This document shows, piece after piece, positions 7,550-14,663 of a stretch of DNA of 16,010 bases. A program made the position numbers and the translations under genes. The stretch is from Armatimonadota bacterium (GTDB lineage Bacteria > Armatimonadota > DTGP01 > JAHWJO01): the NCBI GenBank assembly GCA_019348365.1, contig JAHWJO010000037.1, forward strand, positions 1 through 16,010. The letters run 5' to 3'. The notes beneath the pieces are model-generated. The model was given only the letters and a program-made list of their open reading frames with translations. It was not told the origin of the DNA and ran no database searches. How positions within the stretch are numbered: position 1 is the stretch's first letter; every line of letters starts with the position of its first letter.

Positions 7550-8320
7550 ATGCTCAGTCAGGAACAGGTCGAGTTCTTCAACGAGAACGGTTACCTGCGA
7601 ATACCGAAAGTGTTTACGCCCGAAGAGATCGCTGCGATGAGCCGGGAGCTGGATCAGCTCATCCAGGATTGGGCCACCACGAACTCCGGATGGAGCGGCC
7701 CCTGGCGGCAGGTGTACATGGACCCGGAGATCGAGAAGAAATCGATGCTCACGCACCTGCACGACCTTCACTTCTACTCCGAAGCCTGGTGCAAAGGGGT
7801 CACGAACCCCCGTCTCGCCGAAGCGATGGCGGACCTGATCGGCCCGAACGTCGAGCTGCACCACACCACGCTCCATTGCAAGCCGCCGGAGACCGGGATG
7901 CCCTTCCCCATGCACCAGGACTCCCCGTTCTACCAGCACGAGGGGTACGGGTACATCGACGCCATCGTCCACATCGACGATGCGACGGAGGAGAACGGCT
8001 GCCTCCGGTTCCTGCCGGGGAGCCACAAGAACGGCCACCTGCCGCACATCACCGAGAACTGCTCGCCCCACCTACCGACGGACGAGTACCGGCTGGAGGA
8101 CGCGGTCTCCTGCCCCGCCGAAGCGGGGGATGTGGTGGCGTTCAGCATCTACACGGTCCACGGCTCAAATATCAATAAAACGGACAAGTGGCGGCGGCTG
8201 GTTCGATTGGGCTACCGCGATCCGCTCAACCGCCAGATCGCCGGGCAATCCCTGGGCCGCGCGGGGCTGATCGTCCATGGGGTCCGGCCCATCGGGGCGC
8301 TGGCCTCCTCGGGTTCTTAA
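7550..8320 (+). CDS. Phytanoyl-CoA dioxygenase (PhyH) family protein
   Basis: A non-haem Fe(II)/2-oxoglutarate-dependent oxygenase that hydroxylates or otherwise oxidises a small molecule in the cytoplasm. The iron triad is visible: His122-x-Asp124 in MHQDSPF and His204 in YTVHGS. Arg216 (or 215) in KWRRLVRLGYRDP is a likely 2-oxoglutarate anchor. The opening FFNENGYLRIPKVFTPEEI is the family's standard N-terminus, and CLRFLPGSHKNG is the conserved core strand. Its 256 residues are normal. ATG at 7550 has AAGGGAGG at 7537-7544. Bacterial PhyH proteins act on many substrates, so a phytanoyl substrate is not implied. It is followed closely by a tiny ORF and a small membrane protein, probably in one transcript. 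Confidence 0.93.
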   Translation: MLSQEQVEFFNENGYLRIPKVFTPEEIAAMSRELDQLIQDWATTNSGWSGPWRQVYMDPEIEKKSMLTHLHDLHFYSEAWCKGVTNPRLAEAMADLIGPNVELHHTTLHCKPPETGMPFPMHQDSPFYQHEGYGYIDAIVHIDDATEENGCLRFLPGSHKNGHLPHITENCSPHLPTDEYRLEDAVSCPAEAGDVVAFSIYTVHGSNINKTDKWRRLVRLGYRDPLNRQIAGQSLGRAGLIVHGVRPIGALASSGS

Positions 8321-8337
8321 CAGGAGAAGCGAGGGAA

Positions 8338-8412
8338 ATGAAACCTTCGGATGACGGACCGGTCGCGATCCCATGCCGGGACGAGAATGCCCGGAGGAGG
8401 CGCGCCGGATGA
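8338..8412 (+). CDS. Possible 24-aa small ORF overlapping the next gene (ATGA)
   Basis: ATG at 8338 opens 24 codons (start MKPSDDGPVAIPC, end NARRRRAG) and stops with TGA at 8410-8412. That stop overlaps the ATG of the next gene at 8409 as ATGA, the usual geometry of translational coupling. AGGAG (8322-8326) and GAGGG (8331-8335) precede it, 17 bp after the PhyH stop. The peptide has no known family and ends in a run of Arg codons, including two AGG. It may be a leader peptide, a coupling ORF or chance. The AGGAGG bases inside it also serve as the ribosome site of the next gene. Confidence 0.4.
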   Translation: MKPSDDGPVAIPCRDENARRRRAG

Positions 8413-8657
8413 GAGAGTCAGCGATTTTCATGGCCATCATGCTGGGAGCGACGCTGATCTCCTTCGTATGGTGCTACTTTCATTTCCCCAACCTGCCGGA
8501 CGAGAAAAAGGAGGAGATCAGAAAGAAGCAGGAGGAGACCACGCCTCTGATGGGGTGGATGTTTCCTTTAATGCTGACTCGATCGTACTGGCTCTCCATG
8601 ATCGTGCTGGCTCTGTCTCAACTCCTCATCCAACTGACCCGCATCCTCCGTTATTAA
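8409..8657 (+). CDS. Small two-helix membrane protein, unknown function
   Basis: An 82-residue protein without a family I can name. Residues about 5-24 (AIFMAIMLGATLISFVWCYF) and about 56-78 (YWLSMIVLALSQLLIQLTRI) are hydrophobic helices. Between them is a charged loop rich in Lys and Glu (DEKKEEIRKKQEE). This gives a hairpin-like inner-membrane topology. ATG at 8409 is preferred over ATG at 8373 because GGAGGAGG lies at 8393-8400, eight bases upstream. It lies downstream of the PhyH gene on the same strand and is followed by a terminator-like hairpin, so it is probably the last gene of that transcript. A role linked to the dioxygenase is only a guess. Confidence 0.7.
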   Translation: MRESAIFMAIMLGATLISFVWCYFHFPNLPDEKKEEIRKKQEETTPLMGWMFPLMLTRSYWLSMIVLALSQLLIQLTRILRY

Positions 8658-8686
8658 GAGTGATCGTGGATCCACCGATCTTTCGC

Positions 8687-8713
8687 AGGGCGGCCCACAA
8701 CGGTCGCCCTTTG
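8687..8713 (+). terminator. Likely intrinsic terminator before radA
   Basis: AGGGCGGCC (8687-8695), loop CACAAC and GGTCGCCCT (8702-8710) form a 9-bp stem with one G-T pair. A short TTTT (8710-8713) follows. A weaker hairpin with a one-base bulge lies just upstream (8662-8680, followed by TTTC). Together they would end the PhyH and small-membrane-protein transcript. The T-run is short. Confidence 0.5.
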
Positions 8714-8724
8714 GCGTTCTCCGG

Positions 8725-8753
8725 TTCACCTGTACCCTCTCTTGTGTCATAAT
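8725..8753 (+). promoter_or_regulatory. radA promoter
   Basis: TTCACC (8725-8730), a 17-bp spacer and CATAAT (8748-8753) form a good sigma70-like promoter, with transcription expected near 8760. The 5' leader would be about 28 bases and contain the ribosome site GAGGGAG (8776-8782). Confidence 0.65.
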
Positions 8754-8787
8754 ATAGAATATATGTTCGATATTTGAGGGAGAGATC

Positions 8788-10167
8788 ATGCCGAAGACCA
8801 CCACCCAATTCGTCTGCGGGCAGTGCGGGTTCGAGACCCCCAAGTGGATGGGGAAATGCCCCGAGTGCAGCGAATGGAACACTTTAGCCGAAGAATCCCT
8901 GCCCACCGCCCCTCCCGTCGCGGCGGGAAAGCGCGGCGGGTCCTCCACGATCCCGCTGTCCCGCCCCGAGCGTGTCAACCAGGTGAACCCCCTCGCCGAA
9001 CGCCGCCTCACGACGGAGATCGGGGAGTTCGACCGCGTGCTGGGCGGCGGCATCGTGCCGGGATCGCTCGTGCTCATCGGCGGCGACCCCGGAATCGGCA
9101 AGTCCACCCTGCTCACGCAGGTCGCGGGCCGACTCGCCGGGGACTCCGGCCCGATCCTCTACGTCAGCGGCGAGGAATCGGCGCACCAGATCCGTCTCCG
9201 CGCCGACCGCCTGAACGTGGGGGGAGGCGACCTCTTCCTCGCTTCCGAGACGGACATCATGGCGGTGGAGAACCAGGTTCACCTGATGAAGCCCCGGCTC
9301 CTCGTCGTCGACTCGATCCAGACGGTGTACCACCCGCAGATCGAGTCCGCGCCGTCCACCGTCGGGCAGGTGCGGGGCTGCACCTCCACCCTCATGCGGC
9401 TGGCGAAGATGACCCACATCCCCGTCTTCATCGTGGGCCACGTCACCAAGGAGGGGACCATCGCCGGGCCGCGCGTGGTGGAACACCTCGTGGACGCGGT
9501 CCTCTACTTCGAGGGGGACCGGAGCCAGACCTACCGCATCCTGCGGGCCGTGAAGAACCGGTTCGGCTCGACGAACGAGATCGGGCTGTTCGAGATGGCC
9601 GAAGGGGGGCTGGAGGAGGTCCCGAACCCGTCGGAGTACCTCCTGTCCGAGCGGAACGCGGAGGCATCGGGCACGGTGGTCACCCCCGCGATGGAGGGTT
9701 CCCGCCCGCTGCTGGTCGAAGTCCAGGCGCTGACGGTCCCCTCCTACACCGCCTCCCCCCGCCGCGTGGCGACGGGCCTCGATTATAACCGGCTCATGCT
9801 GCTGCTGGCGGTGCTGGAAAAGCGGCTGGGGATGCGCCTCGCGCAGCAGGACGTGTTCGCGAATGTGGCCGGGGGCGTGCGGCTTATCGAGCCCTCGGCG
9901 GACCTGGCGGTGGCGCTCGCCGTCGCCTCGACGCTACAGGATCTCGCCGTGCCCCCCGATCTCATCGTAATGGGGGAGGTCGGCCTCTCCGGCGAGCTGC
10001 GGGCGGTGGGACAGGCGGAACGCCGCCTCACCGAAGCGGCCCGGCTCGGCTTCAAGCGGGCTATCCTGCCGGAACGCAACCTCACCCGCCTCCCGAAGGA
10101 ACTGGGGCTCCAGGTGCAGGGCGCGGACACCCTCCAGCGGGCCATCGGGCTTGCGCTGGCGGATTGA
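8788..10167 (+). CDS. radA: DNA repair protein RadA
   Basis: A RecA-like ATPase of homologous recombination that drives branch migration at strand-exchange intermediates. The 459 residues show the full domain order. The N-terminal C4 zinc finger has Cys10, Cys13, Cys24 and Cys27. The Walker A loop GGDPGIGKST lies at 98-107 (Lys105), the Walker B strand is LLVVDSIQTV, and the RadA-specific KNRFGST lies at 256-262. The C-terminal Lon-protease-like domain (about 300-459) includes DYNRLMLLLAVLEKR and GEVGLSGELRAV; it is a non-proteolytic scaffold in this family. The start is well placed behind its own promoter and ribosome site. It is convergent with the glycosyltransferase gene on the other strand, 40 bp away. 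Confidence 0.98.
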   Translation: MPKTTTQFVCGQCGFETPKWMGKCPECSEWNTLAEESLPTAPPVAAGKRGGSSTIPLSRPERVNQVNPLAERRLTTEIGEFDRVLGGGIVPGSLVLIGGDPGIGKSTLLTQVAGRLAGDSGPILYVSGEESAHQIRLRADRLNVGGGDLFLASETDIMAVENQVHLMKPRLLVVDSIQTVYHPQIESAPSTVGQVRGCTSTLMRLAKMTHIPVFIVGHVTKEGTIAGPRVVEHLVDAVLYFEGDRSQTYRILRAVKNRFGSTNEIGLFEMAEGGLEEVPNPSEYLLSERNAEASGTVVTPAMEGSRPLLVEVQALTVPSYTASPRRVATGLDYNRLMLLLAVLEKRLGMRLAQQDVFANVAGGVRLIEPSADLAVALAVASTLQDLAVPPDLIVMGEVGLSGELRAVGQAERRLTEAARLGFKRAILPERNLTRLPKELGLQVQGADTLQRAIGLALAD

Positions 10168-10207
10168 TCAGTTACCGTTCCGTGGCACGACACTCGCACG
10201 ACGAGCA

Positions 10208-11773
10208 TCATTTCCGCGCCTCCCAGAGGTCCAGGCGGTGGAACCAGGTGTGGACGTAGCGGCTCCGCTCGAACTGCCGGAGGAGCCGGAGGGTGTATCC
10301 CGCCCGCTTCAGCGCATCGAGTTTTGGGGAGTCGGAGAGGACGAGGAGGCGCTCCCCGTTCGGCAGAGCCTTCGGGGGATCGGCAAGCACTCGCGAGGCC
10401 CATTCCGGCGCGTACCACTCCAGCACGCGGGTGCTGTTCCAGGTCAGCAGCCATGCGGACCGGTGATCATGAGACTCGCGCAAGTAGCGGGCGGCCTGGA
10501 CCCGCGTGGGCGGCTCGGTGGCATGCAGATGGAGGAGGGGAAAGCTGACGCTCGCGGTCAGGAGCACAGCGACCGGCAGCAGGAGGAGGGGTACGGCTCG
10601 TGCGAACGTCAGCGGAAGGAACGACCGGGGTGAAAAAGGTGTGGCCATCCCTGCGGCGAGAACGGGGATCAGCAGCGCGACGAGGGGCATGACGTGCCGA
10701 ACACTGGTAAGGTTCTGGCCCAGCAGCGCCCATAACGCGTAGGGAACGAACGCCCAGAAGAACGGGGCGGTCCACCCCGCTCGCGCCAGTTGCCGGAAAC
10801 CCCGTACCAGTAGCGGCAGGGTGAGCAGAGTCAGCAGAAGGCGCACGACGGGCTGGGGCGCATCGGGCCACCAGAGGCCGAAGCCGTTCGGCCCCAGATT
10901 CCAGAGGAACGCCGTCAGCCGGTCGAGCGCGCCGGGGTCGGTCACGATGGACCCACCCCATTGAGTGAAATGCCCTTCTGCATGAGATTCCCCGGCTTGC
11001 AGCAGCGCCGCCGAAGGAAAACGGAACAATAGGGGGAGACTCCACGCGCCCACGCCGAGAATCCCCCCGTTCAACATCCGTAACAGGTTCCGCCGAGAGC
11101 CCTGATCCACGGAGGGGGAATACTGAAAGCACGATGCAGCGAGCGGGACGAGGAACGGAAAATAGGAGAGCCGCACCCCCAGGGCCAGCCCCATCAGCAC
11201 TCCGGCAGCGTAGAATCCTCGGCTCCTCCGGTAAGCGAGCCCCGCCGCTGCCAGCGCGGACAGCAGGAGCAACAACCCGAACGGGTCGGAGAACGCCTTT
11301 TCCGACTCCAGCCAGAGGAGAGGGTTGACGGCGTAGAGGAGTCCCGCCCCCGCCGCCACGCGGGAGCCGAACGCCTCTCGCGTCAGGACCATCAACGGGA
11401 TGACGGCCAGCCCCCCGCCGACGGCCCCGGTCAGCGCGAGGGCGGCCACCGGGTCGGCCCCGAGGGCGTGGAAGAGCTTCGCGGCGGCCATATAGACCGG
11501 ATAGCCGGGGAAGTGCGGCTGGTGATGCAGCGGGTCGAAGTGGAGCACCCCGTAAGCGAAGTTGACGCTGTCCCACCCCTCCAGCCAGCGCCCGCGAAAG
11601 ACCCACCGGAGCAGCAGGGAGAGGCACGCGAGGAGGATCAGGTCCCGCCTGAACGTATCCGAGGGTGTAACAGAGCGGCTATCAATGGAATTATCGCTAA
11701 CGGTGGGTGGGAGAACCCGGCGAATGAATTCGCGGCTGGAAAGGCACGAAGTCCGCCTTCGCGGACTCCCCAT
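10208..11773 (-). CDS. Membrane glycosyltransferase-like protein (GT-C fold, GT39/DUF2723-like)
   Basis: A polytopic membrane protein, probably using a polyprenyl-phosphate sugar donor to glycosylate an acceptor outside the cytoplasmic membrane. From the ATG at 11773 it has 521 residues, with about ten or more hydrophobic helices after residue 43. GWDSVNFAYGV (67-77) carries the luminal acidic residue (Asp69) expected after the first helix of GT-C enzymes. HQPHFPGYPVYMAAAKLF is the typical segment of this family. The last 90 residues are a soluble tail. ATG at 11773 has AGGA (11782-11785) at good spacing; ATGs at 11797 and 11884 are alternatives, and the latter would overlap the upstream gene. 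The first 20 codons are encoded by an intergenic repeat, which makes the N-terminus unusual. It follows the FAD enzyme gene in probable operon order. Confidence 0.8.
   Translation of the reverse strand: MGSPRRRTSCLSSREFIRRVLPPTVSDNSIDSRSVTPSDTFRRDLILLACLSLLLRWVFRGRWLEGWDSVNFAYGVLHFDPLHHQPHFPGYPVYMAAAKLFHALGADPVAALALTGAVGGGLAVIPLMVLTREAFGSRVAAGAGLLYAVNPLLWLESEKAFSDPFGLLLLLSALAAAGLAYRRSRGFYAAGVLMGLALGVRLSYFPFLVPLAASCFQYSPSVDQGSRRNLLRMLNGGILGVGAWSLPLLFRFPSAALLQAGESHAEGHFTQWGGSIVTDPGALDRLTAFLWNLGPNGFGLWWPDAPQPVVRLLLTLLTLPLLVRGFRQLARAGWTAPFFWAFVPYALWALLGQNLTSVRHVMPLVALLIPVLAAGMATPFSPRSFLPLTFARAVPLLLLPVAVLLTASVSFPLLHLHATEPPTRVQAARYLRESHDHRSAWLLTWNSTRVLEWYAPEWASRVLADPPKALPNGERLLVLSDSPKLDALKRAGYTLRLLRQFERSRYVHTWFHRLDLWEARK
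11719..11768. repeat. Intergenic repeat element with two small hairpins
   Basis: Plus strand: GCGAAT-GA-ATTCGC (11720-11733), then GGCTGGAAAGGCACGA, then AGTCCGC-CTTC-GCGGACT (11750-11767). From recollection, this combination (GCGAATGAATTCGCGGCT with a nearby GAAGTCCGCCTTCGCGGACT) recurs between genes in many environmental genomes. Here it underlies the first codons of the glycosyltransferase-like gene on the other strand. Confidence 0.55.
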
Positions 11774-11844
11774 CCGGCATTCCTGAAGTAATCGCATCCG
11801 GTTTGCCCCCTGCCCTTCCCCTCGAACGTCGCCCTCTCCCCCGC

Positions 11845-13335
11845 CTAAACGATGGAGTACGTTTCGAGCACCCCCGGCTGGCAATCCAGCTCGAACACCG
11901 ATTCCCGGCGCGCTTCTCCCATGCAGGCCCGCGCCGCCAGCAGCCCCATCTCCATCGCCGTGTCGGTGAAGATGTAGCGGAAGAGCCCCTGCCGCCCCGC
12001 CGTGAAGAGATTAGGAATGCGATCCACCTCGTCCAGCAGCCGCCGCACCGATTCCGCGTAGCCGAGGTGGTAGATGGGATAGGCGTGGGCCGCGCGGGTG
12101 GAGAAGCACCCCAGTACTTTATCCCGTACGTCGATCCCCAGGGCGTTCAGGTCGTCGAGGCAGCGGTCGCGCAGGGGTTCGTCGGGCATCTCCCAAACCG
12201 GCGTGCCGGGATCGCAGGGGATCTCCAGCATGAGGGAGGTCTTGCCGGGGGGAGCCATAAAGGGGCTTCGTCGGCGAGGCTCCTGAATCCGGGTCATGAG
12301 GTACTGGGGGTCCGGCACGTACATCCAGGTGTTCTCGCTCACGTCCGGCAAGTCGAGGAGGAGGTTCATGAACCGCAGCCCCCGGTGCTTCAGCGAGGCG
12401 GCATGCGTCTCCACCTCCGGGGTCATCCGCCCGATGGCCCGGAGGAGGCCGGGCAGCGGGATCGTGGAGACGACATGAGAGCAGGGGATCGTCTCCATCC
12501 GGTCTCCCCGGCGATAGCGCACCGCCGTCGCCTGGCCGTTCCCCAGCGTGATCTCCTGCGCGAAGCTCCCGCATCGGATCTCCCCGCCCAGCCCCGTGAT
12601 CTCCTCGGCCATGCGGGTGAACAGCCGCCCGAACCCTTCCTTCGGATAGAGGTACTCGAGGGCGTAGGTGCGCGGGGTGCCCTTCTTCATGCCCAGCAGC
12701 CGCCACCCCACATCGCTCAGGTTGAGGAGGGAGATTCGCTGCGCGGCCCAGTCGGAGGAGAGGCGGGACGGCGGGATTCCCCAGAGCTTTTCGGTGTACC
12801 GCCCGAAGAAGGTCACGTACAGGGTGCGTCCGAACCGATGGACCACCCAGTCCTCGAACGACACGTCGGGCCGGGGGGCGAGACGCTGCCGCGTCGCTTC
12901 CAGCAGGTAATCCGCCACGGCCCGCGCGGCATACGCGGGATCGACCTTCTTCAAGACGTCGCGGGCGGACAGGGGATACTCGAAGGCTTGGCCTTCGGTG
13001 AGGATGACGCTCTTCCGGGTGGAGCGGAGCATCTCGTCGCCCATCAGCCCGAGGATCCGCTCCACGAGATCGGGATTCCGGGCGATGAACCGGTGGCCGC
13101 CGAGGTCGAATTTCCACCCCTCCCGCTCCACCGTGATGCAGAGTCCCCCCGGCTCCTCCCCCGCTTCCAGCACGATGACCGGCTGCCCCGCCCGCGCCAG
13201 CTCCCACGCCGCCATCAAGCCGCACGGCCCCCCGCCCAGGATCACCGTCGCCGGGGCATGGGAGTCCCGGTTCGGCGAGGGGGCGGAAGGGGCCGTGGAT
13301 GAGTCGCTATTTGGAGTCCCCGCAGAGGGATTCAA
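11845..13335 (-). CDS. FAD-dependent amine-oxidase/UDP-galactopyranose-mutase-like oxidoreductase
   Basis: A 496-residue flavoprotein of the NAD(P)-binding Rossmann family, in the group often annotated protoporphyrinogen-oxidase-like or UDP-galactopyranose-mutase-like. Visible features are the FAD loop TVILGGGPCGLMAAWELARAG (from residue 30), Glu58 for ribose binding, EPGGL (61-65) and DLGGHRF (77-83). The subfamily stretch FGRYTEKLWGIPPSRLSSDW follows, and a C-terminal GRQGLFRYIFTDTAMEMG contacts the flavin. The start is uncertain. TTG at 13335 has AAAGG (13346-13350) ten bases upstream and adds a Pro/Ser-rich tail of about 28 residues; GTG at about 13245 would begin at the Rossmann strand. 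The glycosyltransferase-like gene follows 71 bp downstream, so a role in sugar or lipid-linked glycan modification is plausible. True HemY activity is unlikely from the context. Confidence 0.88.
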   Translation of the reverse strand: MNPSAGTPNSDSSTAPSAPSPNRDSHAPATVILGGGPCGLMAAWELARAGQPVIVLEAGEEPGGLCITVEREGWKFDLGGHRFIARNPDLVERILGLMGDEMLRSTRKSVILTEGQAFEYPLSARDVLKKVDPAYAARAVADYLLEATRQRLAPRPDVSFEDWVVHRFGRTLYVTFFGRYTEKLWGIPPSRLSSDWAAQRISLLNLSDVGWRLLGMKKGTPRTYALEYLYPKEGFGRLFTRMAEEITGLGGEIRCGSFAQEITLGNGQATAVRYRRGDRMETIPCSHVVSTIPLPGLLRAIGRMTPEVETHAASLKHRGLRFMNLLLDLPDVSENTWMYVPDPQYLMTRIQEPRRRSPFMAPPGKTSLMLEIPCDPGTPVWEMPDEPLRDRCLDDLNALGIDVRDKVLGCFSTRAAHAYPIYHLGYAESVRRLLDEVDRIPNLFTAGRQGLFRYIFTDTAMEMGLLAARACMGEARRESVFELDCQPGVLETYSIV

Positions 13336-13395
13336 AGGAGTATTGCCTTTAGCGCGCGGTTCGGAGGAGACGCCCCCGGGCCGCTCCTCCTGCCG

Positions 13396-14565
13396 CTAGA
13401 AATCGGAGGATTGGAGGAGCTGGGGAGCGCCGATGTACCCGGCGATGGCGCTGTTCAACTGACCCAGCAGCGCGTCCCGATCCGCCACCGTGAACGAGTT
13501 TTGCGGCGTGACGGGCTGGCCGAACCGGGCCGCTACAGCTTCCCCGCCGGGCGTACCCTGCACGATAGGCTGGACGATGATCAGGAAGGATTCGCCCTCC
13601 GCGCGGTGCTCTTCGGCCTTGGTGAAGTTGCCTGCTGCCACGTCGGCGGCGAGGGCGCGGATGTAGTTCGCCGTCGCAACGTAGAAGATCTGGGCGACTT
13701 TCTCCAGCAGGAAGTCGGCTTCCAGACTCGCTACGGTCCGCTGGTTCTGCCCGACCGCGCTCGCGAAATCGAGGAACGCCTGATCGACGGGCGGCACGAG
13801 CTGGTTCTGAAGCCGGGGGAAGTTGCCTTCCCGCTTCAGGGCGGTCCCCCGGATATCCTGCCAGAACGCCCAGGCCTCGTCCACCGCGCGCTGCGCCCCG
13901 GCGGCGTCTCCCCCGTTCAGCTTCTGGAGGGCTAAGCGGATTCGCTGGAGCATTCCGTAGGTGAGGATCCGGGTGATGCCCTTATCCACCCGCTGAGTCC
14001 TCATGGCGATCGGTTCGCCGGTATTGTTGAACGCCGCCGTCACGTATCCCGCCAGGCCCGTTAAGCCCGATGCCATCTCGATTTCTCGGGCCGTCTGGAA
14101 CAGGCCGCCCTCCTGCGCGAAGATCGACTTCGCCGCCGCCGTCCGCTCCGCCTCGCTCCGCGTCGCGTCCTTGTACGCACTCATGACACTCGCATGCTGG
14201 GTCTCCAGCGCCCGGATCGCATCGACGTTCGTCGCGGGAAGATTGTTGACCGTCCGGTTTACAGGCTGAACGGAACCGAGTTCTTCCAGACCGACGGACG
14301 ACCGGAGGATCGGCACGACATCCGCGACCGTGAGAGTGTTGTTCCCATCCACGTCCCCCAGGGCCTCCACGCGAAGGTCGGAGAAGAGATTCGGAGATTC
14401 CAGCGCGAGGGCCTTATTCAACACGCGGATCGCATCGGTGACGTTCACTTCGCCGTCGCCGGTGGCATCTCCCCGTTTGACCGGCCCGGACAGCGCCAGG
14501 ACCGGCGCGGAAGCCAGAACGCTCATGGCGAGTAATATCGGCAATGATTTCAAGCGGTAGTTCAT
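13396..14565 (-). CDS. Secreted dockerin-repeat protein with C-terminal helical domain (possibly FEA1-like)
   Basis: A 389-residue exported protein. A signal peptide covers about residues 1-26 (NYRLKSLPILLAMSVLASAPVL). Two calcium-binding dockerin-type loops follow: GDATGDGEVNVTDAIRVL (32-49) and GDVDGNNTLTVADVVPIL (70-87). Residues about 110-380 are almost all helix. AVDEAWAFWQD (228-238) and AEEHRAEGESFLIIVQPIV (317-335) remind me of algal FEA1 low-iron-inducible periplasmic proteins and their bacterial relatives; this is recollection, not an alignment. ATG at 14565 has GGGGAGGAT (14572-14580); an ATG at 14619 would bury the signal peptide and is less likely. Upstream lie a good promoter and two DtxR-type palindromes, which independently point to metal control. 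It ends 60 bp before the FAD enzyme. Confidence 0.8.
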   Translation of the reverse strand: MNYRLKSLPILLAMSVLASAPVLALSGPVKRGDATGDGEVNVTDAIRVLNKALALESPNLFSDLRVEALGDVDGNNTLTVADVVPILRSSVGLEELGSVQPVNRTVNNLPATNVDAIRALETQHASVMSAYKDATRSEAERTAAAKSIFAQEGGLFQTAREIEMASGLTGLAGYVTAAFNNTGEPIAMRTQRVDKGITRILTYGMLQRIRLALQKLNGGDAAGAQRAVDEAWAFWQDIRGTALKREGNFPRLQNQLVPPVDQAFLDFASAVGQNQRTVASLEADFLLEKVAQIFYVATANYIRALAADVAAGNFTKAEEHRAEGESFLIIVQPIVQGTPGGEAVAARFGQPVTPQNSFTVADRDALLGQLNSAIAGYIGAPQLLQSSDF

Positions 14566-14620
14566 AGTTAAATCCTCCCCGGCGAGCGGCAAGGCGATAG
14601 ATGCCTGTCCCACCCTCAAT

Positions 14621-14638
14621 TTTTAGGCATGCCTAAAA
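14621..14638. promoter_or_regulatory. Perfect 18-bp palindrome, DtxR/IdeR/MntR-type metal box
   Basis: TTTTAGGCATGCCTAAAA is a perfect palindrome. The TTAGG...CCTAA ends match the general form of DtxR-family (IdeR, MntR) operators, which bind Fe(II)- or Mn(II)-loaded repressor. It lies about 20-37 bases downstream of the predicted transcription start of the dockerin gene, a position suited to repression. Confidence 0.7.
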
Positions 14639-14642
14639 CTGA

Positions 14643-14660
14643 CGTTAGGCTTGCCGCAAA
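14643..14660. promoter_or_regulatory. Second, degenerate metal-box copy
   Basis: CGTTAGGCTTGCCGCAAA matches the neighbouring perfect palindrome at 13 of 18 positions. Its centre is 22 bp away, about two helical turns, so two repressor dimers could sit on the same face of the DNA. It covers the predicted transcription start. Confidence 0.5.
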
Positions 14661-14663
14661 AAG

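Noticed and set aside
8373..8408. Upstream ATG as start of the small membrane protein
   Set aside because: It has no ribosome site and adds a charged 12-residue extension; the ATG at 8409 has GGAGGAGG at ideal spacing.
10168..10207. Bidirectional terminator between radA and the glycosyltransferase-like gene
   Set aside because: The 40-bp gap has a repeated GCACGAC but no inverted repeat long enough to form a convincing hairpin.
11803..13302. Long plus-strand open frame of 499 codons opposite the FAD enzyme
   Set aside because: The minus strand encodes a clear FAD-binding protein; the plus frame is rich in Arg, Pro and His and has no recognisable domain.
14566..14619. ATG at 14619 as start of the dockerin protein
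   Set aside because: It would place 18 residues in front of a normal signal peptide; the ATG at 14565 has a strong ribosome site.
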